Origin: a virus
Reading direction: 5' to 3' (one strand)
IMG/VR virus record: IMGVR_UViG_3300035128_000044
Span: 1-51,215 of that record
DNA length: 51,215 bases
Shown one piece after another: positions 36,095-44,094 of the stretch (the stretch's first letter is position 1; each line of letters starts with the position of its first letter). The notes below the pieces were generated by a model. That model worked only from the letters and a program-made list of their open reading frames with translations. It searched no databases and was not told the origin of the DNA. Position numbers and translations under genes: made by a program.

Positions 36095-36350
36095 AAAATT
36101 AATATGTTGGTTAATAGGGCACAAATGGACTTACGGGCCAAAGTGTTTGGGTAAGGTTGAAATACCTGGAGAAATGGTAAGCGATAAATGGTCCCAACCT
36201 ATATGTTGGTGTAAACGTTGTAGATTAACTGCTCCAAATCAGTGGGAAATCTACCAAAAATATTTTAAGGGGAAACCCGAAGGTTCTTTTACGAAAGGAA
36301 CACAGAATGAAAAGTTTTCTGGAAAAAGTAAGAAAAGTATTAAGCCATAA
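36078..36350 (+). CDS. Small cysteine-containing basic protein
   Basis: 90 residues from the ATG at 36078. A TGCGGAGG copy at 36061-36068 provides the ribosome site. Contains CWLIGHKW near the N terminus and ICWCKRCR in the middle, a probable zinc site. The C terminus is Lys/Ser-rich. It overlaps the nuclease gene by 17 bases and the next one by 44. Function unknown. Confidence 0.55.
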   Translation: MKRRIKKLICWLIGHKWTYGPKCLGKVEIPGEMVSDKWSQPICWCKRCRLTAPNQWEIYQKYFKGKPEGSFTKGTQNEKFSGKSKKSIKP

Positions 36351-36732
36351 TCAATTCTTGGCTGTAGCAATTGTAATTGTACTGTGTCTCAGCGTTTATC
36401 TGGTTGGTTGCGATAGCAAAACTACCAATCCCTTCAATAAGGAAGGAGCTAAAGTTACAAGGGTCGAGCTAAACAATGAAATTGATAAGTTCGCCGCCGA
36501 TATTGAATTGGCCTACGCAGATTTAGATAAGCAAGACATATTTAAGCAGAAGCTATTCGAGATAGGTTTAGTGGCTGCTCAGGGTGGAACAGTTGATCCA
36601 GTAGGAGCCGGGGTTACTTTACTTGGTATTCTTGGTATAGGTGCTGTGGCTGATAATAGAAAAAAGGACTCAATTATTAAAACATTAAAGAAATCACAAC
36701 AATCTAATACAGGTGAGAAAACAACAGCCTAA
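36307..36732 (+). CDS. Phage lipoprotein with C-terminal glycine-rich hydrophobic segment
   Basis: 141 residues. A hydrophobic segment (17-33) ends in YLVGC, a good lipobox with Cys35. A charged helical middle follows, then a second hydrophobic part (about 102-120, GAGVTLLGILGIGAVA). It would be an outer- or inner-membrane anchored lipoprotein. A spanin-like or superinfection-exclusion role is possible but not shown. It lies between recombination genes. Confidence 0.7.
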   Translation: MKSFLEKVRKVLSHNQFLAVAIVIVLCLSVYLVGCDSKTTNPFNKEGAKVTRVELNNEIDKFAADIELAYADLDKQDIFKQKLFEIGLVAAQGGTVDPVGAGVTLLGILGIGAVADNRKKDSIIKTLKKSQQSNTGEKTTA

Positions 36733-36747
36733 AATTGGAGCATTCAA

Positions 36748-37659
36748 ATGGTTGAAACAAATAACGTAAATCCAGTCGTAGATACGGCTCCTAATAAATG
36801 CCCAATAGTACCCTCTGATTGGATGGCTCTCGGTGCTGAAACCGGATACAAGCCAAAAAAAGCAGAGGAATTAAATCTCTATGTCGTAGGTCCAAGTGGG
36901 GAAGGTAAAACTACCTATATATCGAGTATCCATAATAATATGATTCTTGACTTCGATGAACGTGCGGAGGCCATTCCTGGGACTCGTTCTATTAGAATTC
37001 CAATCAAGAGCTATAGTCAATTAACAGATATAAGAGGAAAAATGTTAGATGACTATAAAGCTGGTAATAGGAGGTTTGTAAGAACTTCTATTGATACCTC
37101 TGATGAATGTATAGCCATGATTAAGCACCAACTGGAGAAAGAAAAGTCAGTCGAAGATATAACAGATTATCGCTCGGAGGGTTACGGATACAACTTAATT
37201 CTGCAAAGATTCTGGTCTATTATTTTAGATATTCAAATGGCCGGAATGTCTTGGGCTATTGCCGGGCATATAAAATATAAGAATGAGGTCGATCCTGCGA
37301 CTAAAAAAACTGTAACTCGTTTGAGGGATGCAGTTTATCCATGTGTCTCTAAAAAGATTCTTACCAAGTCGGACTTCAAACTCACCATTTACTGTCAACC
37401 GGAAACAGTAAAAACCACTCTTCCTCCTAAAATAGTTATGAATGGGGGGCAGAAAATAGAAGTTCCACAATCCAAAGAGGAGGTAGTAACTTCATATTTT
37501 CTTAACTCTTTAACTATAGATAAATACGGGACCAATAAAGCCAGTGGAGTCCCCACTATGCCAAGAAAAATACAGCTTCCGCTTATAGGAGGTTGGGACG
37601 TTTTCAAAGCCTATTATGAGAAAGCCGTAAATGAAGCCCGACAACGTTGGGGTTCGTAA
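36748..37659 (+). CDS. RecA-fold ATPase, Sak4-like annealing/recombination protein
   Basis: 303 residues. Walker A VGPSGEGKTTY (47-57) sits in a short N-terminal strand. The following IDTSDECIAM and ILDIQMAGMSWAIAGH regions fit the compact RecA-core fold called AAA_24, to which phage Sak4 proteins belong. These load on single-stranded DNA together with an SSB, and the next gene is an SSB-like protein. It probably takes part in phage recombination or replication restart. Confidence 0.74.
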   Translation: MVETNNVNPVVDTAPNKCPIVPSDWMALGAETGYKPKKAEELNLYVVGPSGEGKTTYISSIHNNMILDFDERAEAIPGTRSIRIPIKSYSQLTDIRGKMLDDYKAGNRRFVRTSIDTSDECIAMIKHQLEKEKSVEDITDYRSEGYGYNLILQRFWSIILDIQMAGMSWAIAGHIKYKNEVDPATKKTVTRLRDAVYPCVSKKILTKSDFKLTIYCQPETVKTTLPPKIVMNGGQKIEVPQSKEEVVTSYFLNSLTIDKYGTNKASGVPTMPRKIQLPLIGGWDVFKAYYEKAVNEARQRWGS

Positions 37660-37664
37660 TATTA

Positions 37665-37688
37665 AATAAAGTACTTTATTATTTTTTT
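37665..37688 (+). terminator. AT-rich terminator after the Sak4-like gene
   Basis: AATAAAGTACTTTATT (37665-37680) is a perfect palindrome, followed by ATTTTTTT. Stem is AT-rich, so termination may be partial, leaving some read-through to the SSB-like gene. Confidence 0.55.
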
Positions 37689-37703
37689 GTGAAAGGGTAA
37701 ACA

Positions 37704-38333
37704 ATGCCAGAAGACATGAATTTTGAGAGCTTGCTCGCAGATTTCAATCAAGCCTACCAGGATGCTGAGGAATTCTCAGACTGGATGCCACCGGATGACG
37801 AGTACGTTGTCGTGGTGACAAAATCGAACAAAGATGTCACGGAAAAGGATGACAAAAAAATGGGTTGGTGGAAACTAACCGCCAAGATTCTTGCTCCAGA
37901 AAATCCAGATTTGAATGGACAGGAATTTTGCCTTGGCTTCTACAATACCAATGCTTTAGGGATCCTTAAAGGACAGGTAAAAGCTTTGAATAGTGGCGTG
38001 GCCGTTAATTCGCTTGCGGAAGCTAATGCTATTTTTACAGCCGCAGTTGGAAAAGCTCTCCGCGTCAAAGTGGCTACCACGACATCCCGAAAGAACGGAC
38101 AGGAATACACAAATTGTTATATTCAGGAAGTCCTACCGGGTATTCAGATTGCCGATGAAAGCCAAGCGGCTTTGCCTCCTCAAGACGAATGTGGAGGAAG
38201 AACAGTCCCTCCTCAAGAGGAAGTACAGGTTCCACAACCGATAAATATCGAACAGCCTGCGCAGGCTCCGGTTATTATCGAACAACCAAATATGTCCGTT
38301 GGTGGATCGGGTCCTATTCCAAACACTCATTAA
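37704..38333 (+). CDS. Single-stranded DNA-binding-like protein
   Basis: 209 residues. The first ~140 residues are beta-rich with an OB-like pattern (EYVVVVTKSNKDVTEK, WWKLTAKILA, RVKVATTTSRKNGQEY), near the DUF669-type SSB-like proteins of phages. The last 60 are Pro/Gln-rich and disordered, as in many SSB tails, but there is no acidic tip. Directly after the Sak4-like gene, it is the likely partner for coating single-stranded DNA. Confidence 0.62.
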   Translation: MPEDMNFESLLADFNQAYQDAEEFSDWMPPDDEYVVVVTKSNKDVTEKDDKKMGWWKLTAKILAPENPDLNGQEFCLGFYNTNALGILKGQVKALNSGVAVNSLAEANAIFTAAVGKALRVKVATTTSRKNGQEYTNCYIQEVLPGIQIADESQAALPPQDECGGRTVPPQEEVQVPQPINIEQPAQAPVIIEQPNMSVGGSGPIPNTH

Positions 38334-38369
38334 AATAAGATTGTAAAAGACTAAAGTGTGGAAAAATTA

Positions 38370-38421
38370 GCCTCAAGGTATGTCGAAAATAACCTTGAAC
38401 CAGCCTTGAGGCTTTTCTATT
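38370..38421 (+). terminator. Terminator after the SSB-like gene
   Basis: GCCTCAAGG (38370-38378) and CCTTGAGGC (38404-38412) form a perfect 9-bp stem with a 25-base loop, followed by TTTTCTATT. Confidence 0.7.
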
Positions 38422-38432
38422 ACGAGGAAAAA

Positions 38433-38690
38433 ATGTGTGACCCAGACTATATTGAAGAACCAGAACAAAGAAAATGTCATCATTGTGAAACTTGTGAAGA
38501 GGATGGAGACATGATTAGGGAAGCCCACTGTGAGGGTGGTTTTGGACTACTTCACTGTGAAAGTTGCTCAGAGGAATGTGATATTTGCGGGGAACTCTAT
38601 TGTAAGGGACTCTTAGAGGATTTCGATGGGGGAGAAACATATGGAGATATTGTTATTTGTAAAAATTGTAAAGAGGACCTTGAGATATGA
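38433..38690 (+). CDS. Cysteine-rich zinc-binding-like protein
   Basis: 85 residues from the ATG at 38433 (GAGGA upstream). A GTG 75 bases upstream is in frame but inside the terminator. Contains many cysteines in CxxC pairs (KCHHCETC, HCESCSEECDICGELYC, CKNC), like a treble-clef or RING-type fold. Acidic overall. It ends in an ATGA overlap with the next gene. Function unknown. Confidence 0.66.
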   Translation: MCDPDYIEEPEQRKCHHCETCEEDGDMIREAHCEGGFGLLHCESCSEECDICGELYCKGLLEDFDGGETYGDIVICKNCKEDLEI

Positions 38691-39124
38691 GTGAAACTAT
38701 TAATATACCTGTTACCTTTAGTCCCCATTTTGTCAATAAACAGCCCAGAGGTTACTATCTTCTGGTTCAAAGATTATTTCGCAAGGGTTCTCCACATCTG
38801 GTTAAAAAGCAATTTATCGGTTATACCCAAAGTGGTTTAGTTATGACCGTTGGCTATAAAAGTAATATTATTAATCTATTCGGAATGACGATTTTCAAAC
38901 CGACATTAAATCAGGAAAGAGTTACATGGTTATCCGAGTGTTCAATTTTTCCAATGAGAATGGGTTTCAAAGCTTATATCCCAGTCTCAATTTTACAACC
39001 CTCCGCAGGGTCTGGGAAGATAGAAACAACCGCTACTTTCAGAGTAGATGAGGATTCCAGCACGTACTATATTAAAATAGGTAGAATCACAGCGGAGGTT
39101 CTACTGGGAAAGGTATCACTATGA
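38687..39124 (+). CDS. Hypothetical beta-rich protein
   Basis: 145 residues, mostly beta strands, basic, with ATGA overlaps at both ends. No family recognised. It lies in a run of small coupled genes. Confidence 0.6.
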   Translation: MSETINIPVTFSPHFVNKQPRGYYLLVQRLFRKGSPHLVKKQFIGYTQSGLVMTVGYKSNIINLFGMTIFKPTLNQERVTWLSECSIFPMRMGFKAYIPVSILQPSAGSGKIETTATFRVDEDSSTYYIKIGRITAEVLLGKVSL

Positions 39125-39642
39125 ATAAGAAGTGTATAAAGGAAGATTGTTTATATTTTGCTAATTATACAGATAAAATGTATCCTTGCTGTGAGTGTAT
39201 TGACATGACAGCTTTAGGAACTGTGTATACACACTTTAATCCTAAATCCAGAGTGCCAACGTTAGTTGGTAAAGAAACTAATTCCAAAGATGCTATCGAC
39301 GTGAATAAAATGGGTCAAAAAGAGTTTGATGAATTTATGGAATTTATTATCGAGAAGCATGTTAAGAACGTCATGTGCAATAAATCTGCTGAGTATGCTC
39401 AAGGTGGGGATAAATTACATAACTTTAGACGGGCGGCTCGAATGCACGACACTACGCCAATCGAGGCTTTGCGGGGAATGAAGTTGAAGCATGACTGTTC
39501 CATTGAGGATATGCTTGACGGTTTACGAGAAGGAAAAACATATAGCCAAGAATTATGGCAGGAAAAACTCCATGACCAAATCAATTATATTTTTTTAATG
39601 TGGGCCTTACTATATAAGGATAATGGGTGGGAACTAAAATGA
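39121..39642 (+). CDS. Hypothetical protein with possible zinc site, MazG-like phage protein
   Basis: 173 residues. An N-terminal cysteine cluster (KCIKEDCLYF, PCCEC) is followed by a helical part with EKHVKNVMCNKSAEYAQ, KLHNFRRAA and KLHDQINYIFLMW. The helical part resembles the MazG-like/dUTPase-like phage nucleotide-related proteins, although no catalytic set can be listed with certainty. It overlaps the following gene (ATGA). Confidence 0.5.
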   Translation: MNKKCIKEDCLYFANYTDKMYPCCECIDMTALGTVYTHFNPKSRVPTLVGKETNSKDAIDVNKMGQKEFDEFMEFIIEKHVKNVMCNKSAEYAQGGDKLHNFRRAARMHDTTPIEALRGMKLKHDCSIEDMLDGLREGKTYSQELWQEKLHDQINYIFLMWALLYKDNGWELK

Positions 39643-39947
39643 AAGTAAGTTCCGACTTATTCAATGGCTTGTTTGAATTTCTTGCTGCTCCGTTTATCTG
39701 GTTAAGCATACGAAATTTACTAAAAACTAAAAAGATTAATGGGGTCTCTTGGGTACATGTTGCCTTTTTCACACTATGGGGATATTGGAATTTATTCTAT
39801 TATCCTCATCTTGAGCAATGGTATTCCTTAGCCGGAGGAATTGCAGTGGTGATAACAAACTCAATTTGGGTTTGGTTTCTTATTAAATATAGTCGAAAGG
39901 GAAAAAATGGGCACAGCCATAGTGACATATACCGGCAAGATATTTGA
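39639..39947 (+). CDS. Three-helix membrane protein
   Basis: 102 residues from the ATG at 39639 (overlaps the previous stop). Three hydrophobic spans lie at about 6-24, 37-55 and 62-86, with SWVHVAFFTLWGYWNLFYYP in the middle, a pattern I have seen in many phage inner-membrane proteins of unknown function. It overlaps the HD gene by 41 bases in another frame. Confidence 0.62.
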   Translation: MKVSSDLFNGLFEFLAAPFIWLSIRNLLKTKKINGVSWVHVAFFTLWGYWNLFYYPHLEQWYSLAGGIAVVITNSIWVWFLIKYSRKGKNGHSHSDIYRQDI

Positions 39948-40533
39948 TTACTCGAATATACAGCCTTCTATGATTTGTATTGAGGATATTGCTCATAGCT
40001 TGGCTTTAACTAATCGTTATAATGGTATGACAAGATACCCTTATTCAGTTGCAGAACATTGTGTTAGAATGGCTTTATGTGATGACTTGCCGGGACATCC
40101 TTTAGCCAAGTTGTTACATGATGCAGCCGAGGCTTATATAGGTGATATTGTTAAGCCCTTCAAAGCTGGTTTGCGTTATTTGGAACATGGATTCGAGGAG
40201 AATGAACGTTATTACTATAAGATAGAGACGTTAGAGCACGAGATTCAAAATGCGATTCTAAAAGCTTTCAATATCAAAGTAAAGATGGGTCAACGAAACG
40301 AGGATTTGGATTGGATGTGGTTAAATTCATCCGAAGTAAAACATTCGGATATGGCTATACTTGCGGAGGAATGTAATGTACTAATGCCAGATAATGAGAT
40401 AAGTAAAAAGGAATTTGAAAAATGGCTCGCAGGTGTAACTCCATCAAAAACTGGATTAACACATTGGAATATATATCCTTGGTTGAAAGCGAGAACGTTA
40501 TATTATAACACTTTTAAGGAACTCACGAAATGA
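39907..40533 (+). CDS. HD-domain phosphohydrolase (YfbR-like)
   Basis: 208 residues. His30, His51 (SVAEHCVRMA) and His71-Asp72 (LLHDAAEAYIGD) make the HD metal set; a further acidic residue in the C-terminal half likely completes the site. Such proteins remove phosphate from deoxynucleotides, so a role in salvaging host or phage nucleotides is likely. Neighbours overlap at both ends. A TGCGGAGG copy lies at 40362. Confidence 0.8.
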   Translation: MGTAIVTYTGKIFDYSNIQPSMICIEDIAHSLALTNRYNGMTRYPYSVAEHCVRMALCDDLPGHPLAKLLHDAAEAYIGDIVKPFKAGLRYLEHGFEENERYYYKIETLEHEIQNAILKAFNIKVKMGQRNEDLDWMWLNSSEVKHSDMAILAEECNVLMPDNEISKKEFEKWLAGVTPSKTGLTHWNIYPWLKARTLYYNTFKELTK

Positions 40534-41435
40534 GCCTAAGTAAAGAAAGTATGCGAATTATATGTAATGGATTAAAAGCAAGAACAAGGCACGACTCCAT
40601 AGCTAAGTTGGCAGGATGTGACAAGGGTACTGTGTCTCGTATTAGCCGAAGTTCTTCAAGAATTATCTTTCTGAATGATACTCATTGTGGTAATAATACG
40701 GGGCTTACTCCACCAGCTTACCAATACAAATATATTGATAATCCAAAATCTGAGGATCAAAGAATCAGGAACAAATGGCATCGAGTTCAAAAGGAATGCT
40801 GGAGTTGGTATATAAAAACATTAAAATCACTTCAACCTTTTGATAAGTGCTTTATCTTGGGGGATATGATTGATGGGGATGGAGCACGTTGTGGGGGGAC
40901 TGAACATGTTGTATCGGATCGTACTGTTCAAGTTTCAATGGCTTATGAATGTGTTAAACAGGTCAAGACTAAATACTTCAATATGGTCTTTGGAACACCC
41001 TATCATACTGGAAATCAGGAAGACTTCGAGATTATTCTTGCGGAGAAATTAAACTGCAAGATTGGTGGCCATGAGTGGGAAAGTGTTAATGGTTGCACCT
41101 TCGACCTTAAACACAAGCAGGGAAATACAATGAACCCCGCAACATCCCTTTATAATGAGATTAGGGACCACAGGGAATGGGCAGCAGTAAATGAACAGCC
41201 AAAAGCTGATGTTATCGTAAGAGCACACACCCATAGATTTTGTATATATGAAGTGGAGGATACTATTGCAATCTCCCTTCCCGCGTTACAGGCCTATGGC
41301 ACTAAATTTGGAGCCAGGCAGTGTTCCAGAAAAGTACAATTTGGCTTGGTCGCAGTTGATGTTTGGCCGGATGGCTCGATTACTCCGCATGTTAGGATAG
41401 CCCAATTATCTTGTCATAAAACCAAAACCAATTAG
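40530..41435 (+). CDS. Metallophosphoesterase with N-terminal helix-turn-helix
   Basis: 301 residues. The first 40 residues form a helix-turn-helix (HDSIAKLAGCDKGTVSRISR). The catalytic set follows: D50-T-H52, GDMIDGDG (111-118), a GTPYH segment replacing GNHE, and RAHTHR near 232. This is the calcineurin-like phosphoesterase fold acting on nucleotides or DNA ends. The link of a DNA-binding head to the phosphatase is uncommon. It starts by an ATGA overlap with the HD gene. Confidence 0.8.
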   Translation: MSLSKESMRIICNGLKARTRHDSIAKLAGCDKGTVSRISRSSSRIIFLNDTHCGNNTGLTPPAYQYKYIDNPKSEDQRIRNKWHRVQKECWSWYIKTLKSLQPFDKCFILGDMIDGDGARCGGTEHVVSDRTVQVSMAYECVKQVKTKYFNMVFGTPYHTGNQEDFEIILAEKLNCKIGGHEWESVNGCTFDLKHKQGNTMNPATSLYNEIRDHREWAAVNEQPKADVIVRAHTHRFCIYEVEDTIAISLPALQAYGTKFGARQCSRKVQFGLVAVDVWPDGSITPHVRIAQLSCHKTKTN

Positions 41436-41446
41436 GAGAGTCAAAA

Positions 41447-41656
41447 ATGGCACGTAAATTTCAAGTTGGTGAAATTGTTAGACTAAACGACAAACAGGAT
41501 TTCCCTCTCCCACCTTCGTGGAAGTCTGGGGATAAGGGAAAAATATATGCTTACTTCGGGGGTCTCTATGGCTTGGAACACCATCCAAAGAAGCGGGATA
41601 CCTCTGTGGTGCACCTACGAGCCAGAGAAATCGATAAGGTCACGACCCCAAAATAG
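41447..41656 (+). CDS. Small SH3-like beta-barrel protein
   Basis: 69 residues, mostly beta (FQVGEIVRLNDKQDFP, then GDKGKIYAYFGGLYGL), ATG at 41447 after AGGAGAG. Pattern fits a KOW/SH3-type barrel. Function unknown. Confidence 0.6.
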   Translation: MARKFQVGEIVRLNDKQDFPLPPSWKSGDKGKIYAYFGGLYGLEHHPKKRDTSVVHLRAREIDKVTTPK

Positions 41657-41727
41657 TTATATTAAGTGTAACGATTGTATAGATTATAAGCTATATAAGG
41701 ACTTTTTCATTTTTTTTCTCCTCGAAA

Positions 41728-41771
41728 CCCCCGTAAGTGGTGCAGGTTGGCGACAAACCCACTTGCGGGGG
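41728..41771 (+). terminator. Very stable hairpin, likely terminator
   Basis: CCCCCGTAAGTGG (41728-41740) pairs with CCACTTGCGGGGG (41759-41771): 13 pairs with one G-U, loop of 18 bases. No long T run follows directly, so termination could be aided by another factor, or the hairpin could be a processing site. It lies between the SH3-like gene and a promoter. Confidence 0.5.
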
Positions 41772-41812
41772 GAATTTTAAGGAAAAAATATACTTTTTAG
41801 AACGCTTTTTTC

Positions 41813-41841
41813 TTGCAATAATGGCTTATAATTGGTAGAAT
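41813..41841 (+). promoter_or_regulatory. Promoter of the 41.9-42.6 kb small genes
   Basis: TTGCAA at 41813-41818 and TAGAAT at 41836-41841 with a 17-base spacer. The GGTAGAATA context also occurs at 7792 and 20360. Confidence 0.5.
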
Positions 41842-41888
41842 AATGAAAGTTGATTGATAATTTTAGTAATTATTTTTGGAGGTTGGAA

Positions 41889-42239
41889 ATGAAAGCTCGT
41901 AAAGGTTTAATGGTCAATGTTAAGAGTGGGGGGTGGGGCAGAGTATTAGAAGGGTGTGGCTCCACACATAAACCGGTACACTTAGAAGTCGGAAATACAG
42001 AATATCGAGTGTTGGCTACCAAATGTGCACTTCCCCTTGATAATCATAATTTTGCTAATACATTAATACAAAATATAGAAACTAAGATATGTATTGCAAT
42101 TAACGAGGATGATTTGATACCAGCTATATCCGAAATAACTTTGGACTTCCATGTCAACGGGATTCGTATAACAGATGATTTAAGTATAGAAAGTAAAAAA
42201 GCTATACTGCATAAAATGCTTGATACTCTGGGAGCGTAA
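41889..42239 (+). CDS. Hypothetical protein
   Basis: 116 residues from the ATG at 41889, with GGAGG upstream. Beta-rich (MVNVKSGGWGRVLEGCG), acidic C-terminal half. No family recognised. First gene after the promoter. Confidence 0.62.
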   Translation: MKARKGLMVNVKSGGWGRVLEGCGSTHKPVHLEVGNTEYRVLATKCALPLDNHNFANTLIQNIETKICIAINEDDLIPAISEITLDFHVNGIRITDDLSIESKKAILHKMLDTLGA

Positions 42240-42240
42240 A

Positions 42241-42486
42241 ATGAGTGTCCCATTAAAACAGAAGTGTTTGAAAAACTTTCTCATTCGATGCTGCTATTGG
42301 TACTATGTGAAAGTTCAGCCGATTATAATCGACTATGAATTTGATATGGAGTTTAAGAGGCTGCAAAAGATGGAAGAAGAAAGCGGCCAGGTTGAGAAAG
42401 ACTCTCCGACACAAATGATTTGGGGTGATACAGAAAGCCAGTACCCAGAATGGGTTAAAGAGTATATGGAGGACAAAAATGAATAA
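42241..42486 (+). CDS. Hypothetical protein
   Basis: 81 residues, one base after the previous stop. N-terminal basic/aromatic segment (NFLIRCCYWYYVKVQP) and acidic, Trp-containing C terminus. Overlaps the next gene. Function unknown. Confidence 0.58.
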   Translation: MSVPLKQKCLKNFLIRCCYWYYVKVQPIIIDYEFDMEFKRLQKMEEESGQVEKDSPTQMIWGDTESQYPEWVKEYMEDKNE

Positions 42487-42655
42487 TAGAAAAACACTTA
42501 GAAAAATTCTGCTGGTTATTCTTTTTCCGGCTTGGCTCCTTTTACTAATCGCGGCTATACTTTCCGATTTAATGGTTTTAGCTATGCACGACGAATGGGA
42601 CGGCCAAGCGGAGAAGTTAATTAGAGATTTGAAAGAAGCCCTATTCCGCTCATAA
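42479..42655 (+). CDS. Small membrane protein
   Basis: 58 residues, ATG at 42479 in a different frame, overlapping the previous gene by 8 bases. Residues 10-34 form a hydrophobic span (ILLVILFPAWLLLLIAAILS); the rest is charged. Could be a holin-like or envelope protein, but only by size and topology. Confidence 0.6.
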   Translation: MNNRKTLRKILLVILFPAWLLLLIAAILSDLMVLAMHDEWDGQAEKLIRDLKEALFRS

Positions 42656-42680
42656 TTTTGTTCAGTATGTTCCGTTAAAA

Positions 42681-42746
42681 TTATAGGACTTGTGGTTATC
42701 GGACTGAGACATTCGTTTCTGGTTATCGGACATTATATTATTGGAC
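42681..42746 (+). repeat. Four direct copies of TTATNGGAC in a 66-bp cluster
   Basis: Exact copies at 42681, 42696, 42723 and 42738, all on the plus strand, with start-to-start spacing 15, 27 and 15. The same word recurs seven times between 46487 and 46884 and once at 43975 in the hairpin there. The cluster lies in the gene-free stretch ahead of the promoter at 42830, so it is a probable binding array for a phage regulator or replication protein. Confidence 0.75.
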
Positions 42747-42829
42747 TTTATGAAAACGGAAAAATTCCGATATTGTTTTAGACAAATAGCCGGGTAAAAA
42801 ATTCCCCGAAAAAAAAATTTATTTTTCTC

Positions 42830-42857
42830 TTGCATTTTCATTTTTACAAGTTATAAT
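42830..42857 (+). promoter_or_regulatory. Promoter of the accessory block
   Basis: TTGCAT at 42830-42835 and TATAAT at 42852-42857, 16-base spacer. The TTTTTCTCTTG stretch before it also occurs at the two promoters near 26640 and 26900. Downstream, GGAGG precedes the ATG at 42930. Confidence 0.65.
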
Positions 42858-42929
42858 ATGAGTATATTCAATATTGTTTTACAGGTATACAGGTGAAACT
42901 TGTAAATGTTTTTTTAGGAGGTTTATAAA

Positions 42930-43139
42930 ATGGCTGAACAACAAATAGATAATTTAATTAATTACTCGCATTGTAAGAAATTCGCTTTACAATATGCAAA
43001 CGACCATAGAACTGGCTGGAAACCAAAACAAGTAAGCAAACAGTTTTTAGATGATTTGAATATTAAGGTTAGGATGTTAATCACGGGTGCAATTCAAAAA
43101 CATCCCACAAAAGGAAAAACAATTAAGGAACTACAATAA
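42930..43139 (+). CDS. Small hypothetical protein
   Basis: 69 residues, strongly basic and helical, ATG after AGGAGG. It is the first gene of the accessory block. No family recognised. Confidence 0.65.
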   Translation: MAEQQIDNLINYSHCKKFALQYANDHRTGWKPKQVSKQFLDDLNIKVRMLITGAIQKHPTKGKTIKELQ

Positions 43140-43322
43140 ATGATACATGAAGACACGACAACGGACTTAGGACATGATTTATATTTTTGTACCACTTGCG
43201 GTAAATATCATTCGCATAATTCTATTAAATTAGAACACCGCAAAATAGGTAAGGGACTTCAATTAGTCCCAGTTTGTCCAAATCCGGCTTGCAATAGCCA
43301 AAACATAACTAAATTCAAATAA
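43140..43322 (+). CDS. Small zinc-ribbon-like protein
   Basis: 60 residues starting right after the previous stop. FCTTCGKYH and PVCPNPAC give two CxxC-type pairs, typical of a zinc ribbon. Function unknown. Confidence 0.62.
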   Translation: MIHEDTTTDLGHDLYFCTTCGKYHSHNSIKLEHRKIGKGLQLVPVCPNPACNSQNITKFK

Positions 43323-43334
43323 CAGGGGGACATT

Positions 43335-43949
43335 ATGGAAACGATTGAATACAAAAATTACAGAATAGATATTGAGCAAGAAGATTATCCGCAAAATCCG
43401 CGAACAGAATGGGACAACTTAGGGGAAATGGTTTGTTTTCATAGCCGCTATATTTTAGAGGATAAAAACGAATTCAATTCAGCCGATGAATTTTATGAGT
43501 TTGAAAAAGAAAATAAAAGTTTGGTACTTCCTTTATTTTTATATGACCATTCCGGCTTGACTATAAATACAACGGGTTTTTCTTGTCCTTGGGATTCTGG
43601 GCAAGTTGGTATTATATATGTAACGTTTGAAAAAATTCGCAAAGAATATAATGTTAAAAGAGTATCAAAAAAACTTCTTGCAAGAGTAACGCAACTTCTA
43701 ATAAATGAAGTAAAAACCTACGACGATTATTTAACGGGCAATGTATATGGCTATAGTATAGACGGTGAAGATTATGTTGCGGGTTTTTATGGTTATAACC
43801 ATGAAACAAGCGGCTTGCTGGATAATGCCAAAAATGATATTGATTATATTATTGAGAAAAAAAGTAAGGAAAAAATAAAGGTGTTAAAAGAATTAATATT
43901 AAACAAAGTGCCTTTACAGTATAGAGCAAGCAAACTTGCTATAGAATAA
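43335..43949 (+). CDS. Conserved phage protein of unknown function
   Basis: 204 residues, GGGGG before the ATG. The sequence has a LFLYDHSGLTINT... motif (about 75) with a following CPWDSGQVGIIYV, and a helical C terminus. I have the impression that the HSG...CPWDSGQVG pattern is conserved in phage and plasmid proteins without a known function. Alone before a hairpin terminator. Confidence 0.65.
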   Translation: METIEYKNYRIDIEQEDYPQNPRTEWDNLGEMVCFHSRYILEDKNEFNSADEFYEFEKENKSLVLPLFLYDHSGLTINTTGFSCPWDSGQVGIIYVTFEKIRKEYNVKRVSKKLLARVTQLLINEVKTYDDYLTGNVYGYSIDGEDYVAGFYGYNHETSGLLDNAKNDIDYIIEKKSKEKIKVLKELILNKVPLQYRASKLAIE

Positions 43950-43969
43950 AACCCCCCTTTTCATCTTAA

Positions 43970-44016
43970 AGCACGTCCCATAATAACACCTCCTATTTGG
44001 GACGTGCTATCCTCTT
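43970..44016 (+). terminator. Long hairpin terminator
   Basis: AGCACGTCCCA (43970-43980) pairs perfectly with TGGGACGTGCT (43998-44008), then ATCCTCTT. The left arm ends in CACGTCCCATAA (43972-43983), the same 12 bases as at 46613-46624 in the repeat region. Confidence 0.65.
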
Positions 44017-44047
44017 AAAAAATTTTCAATCCTCCGCAGTTTTTTAC

Positions 44048-44076
44048 TTGTTTTCTGGTTACAAATAGACTATACT
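44048..44076 (+). promoter_or_regulatory. Promoter of the radical SAM gene cluster
   Basis: TTGTTT at 44048-44053 and TATACT at 44071-44076 with a 17-base spacer, 18 bases before the ATG at 44095 and its GGGGAGA ribosome site. It gives the cluster its own transcription after the hairpin terminator. Confidence 0.5.
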
Positions 44077-44094
44077 TTAATCAGGGGAGACGAT

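Noticed and set aside
36307-36732. Spanin assignment for the lipoprotein
   Set aside because: The lipobox fits, but the gene lies within recombination genes and has no i-spanin partner; I left the function open.
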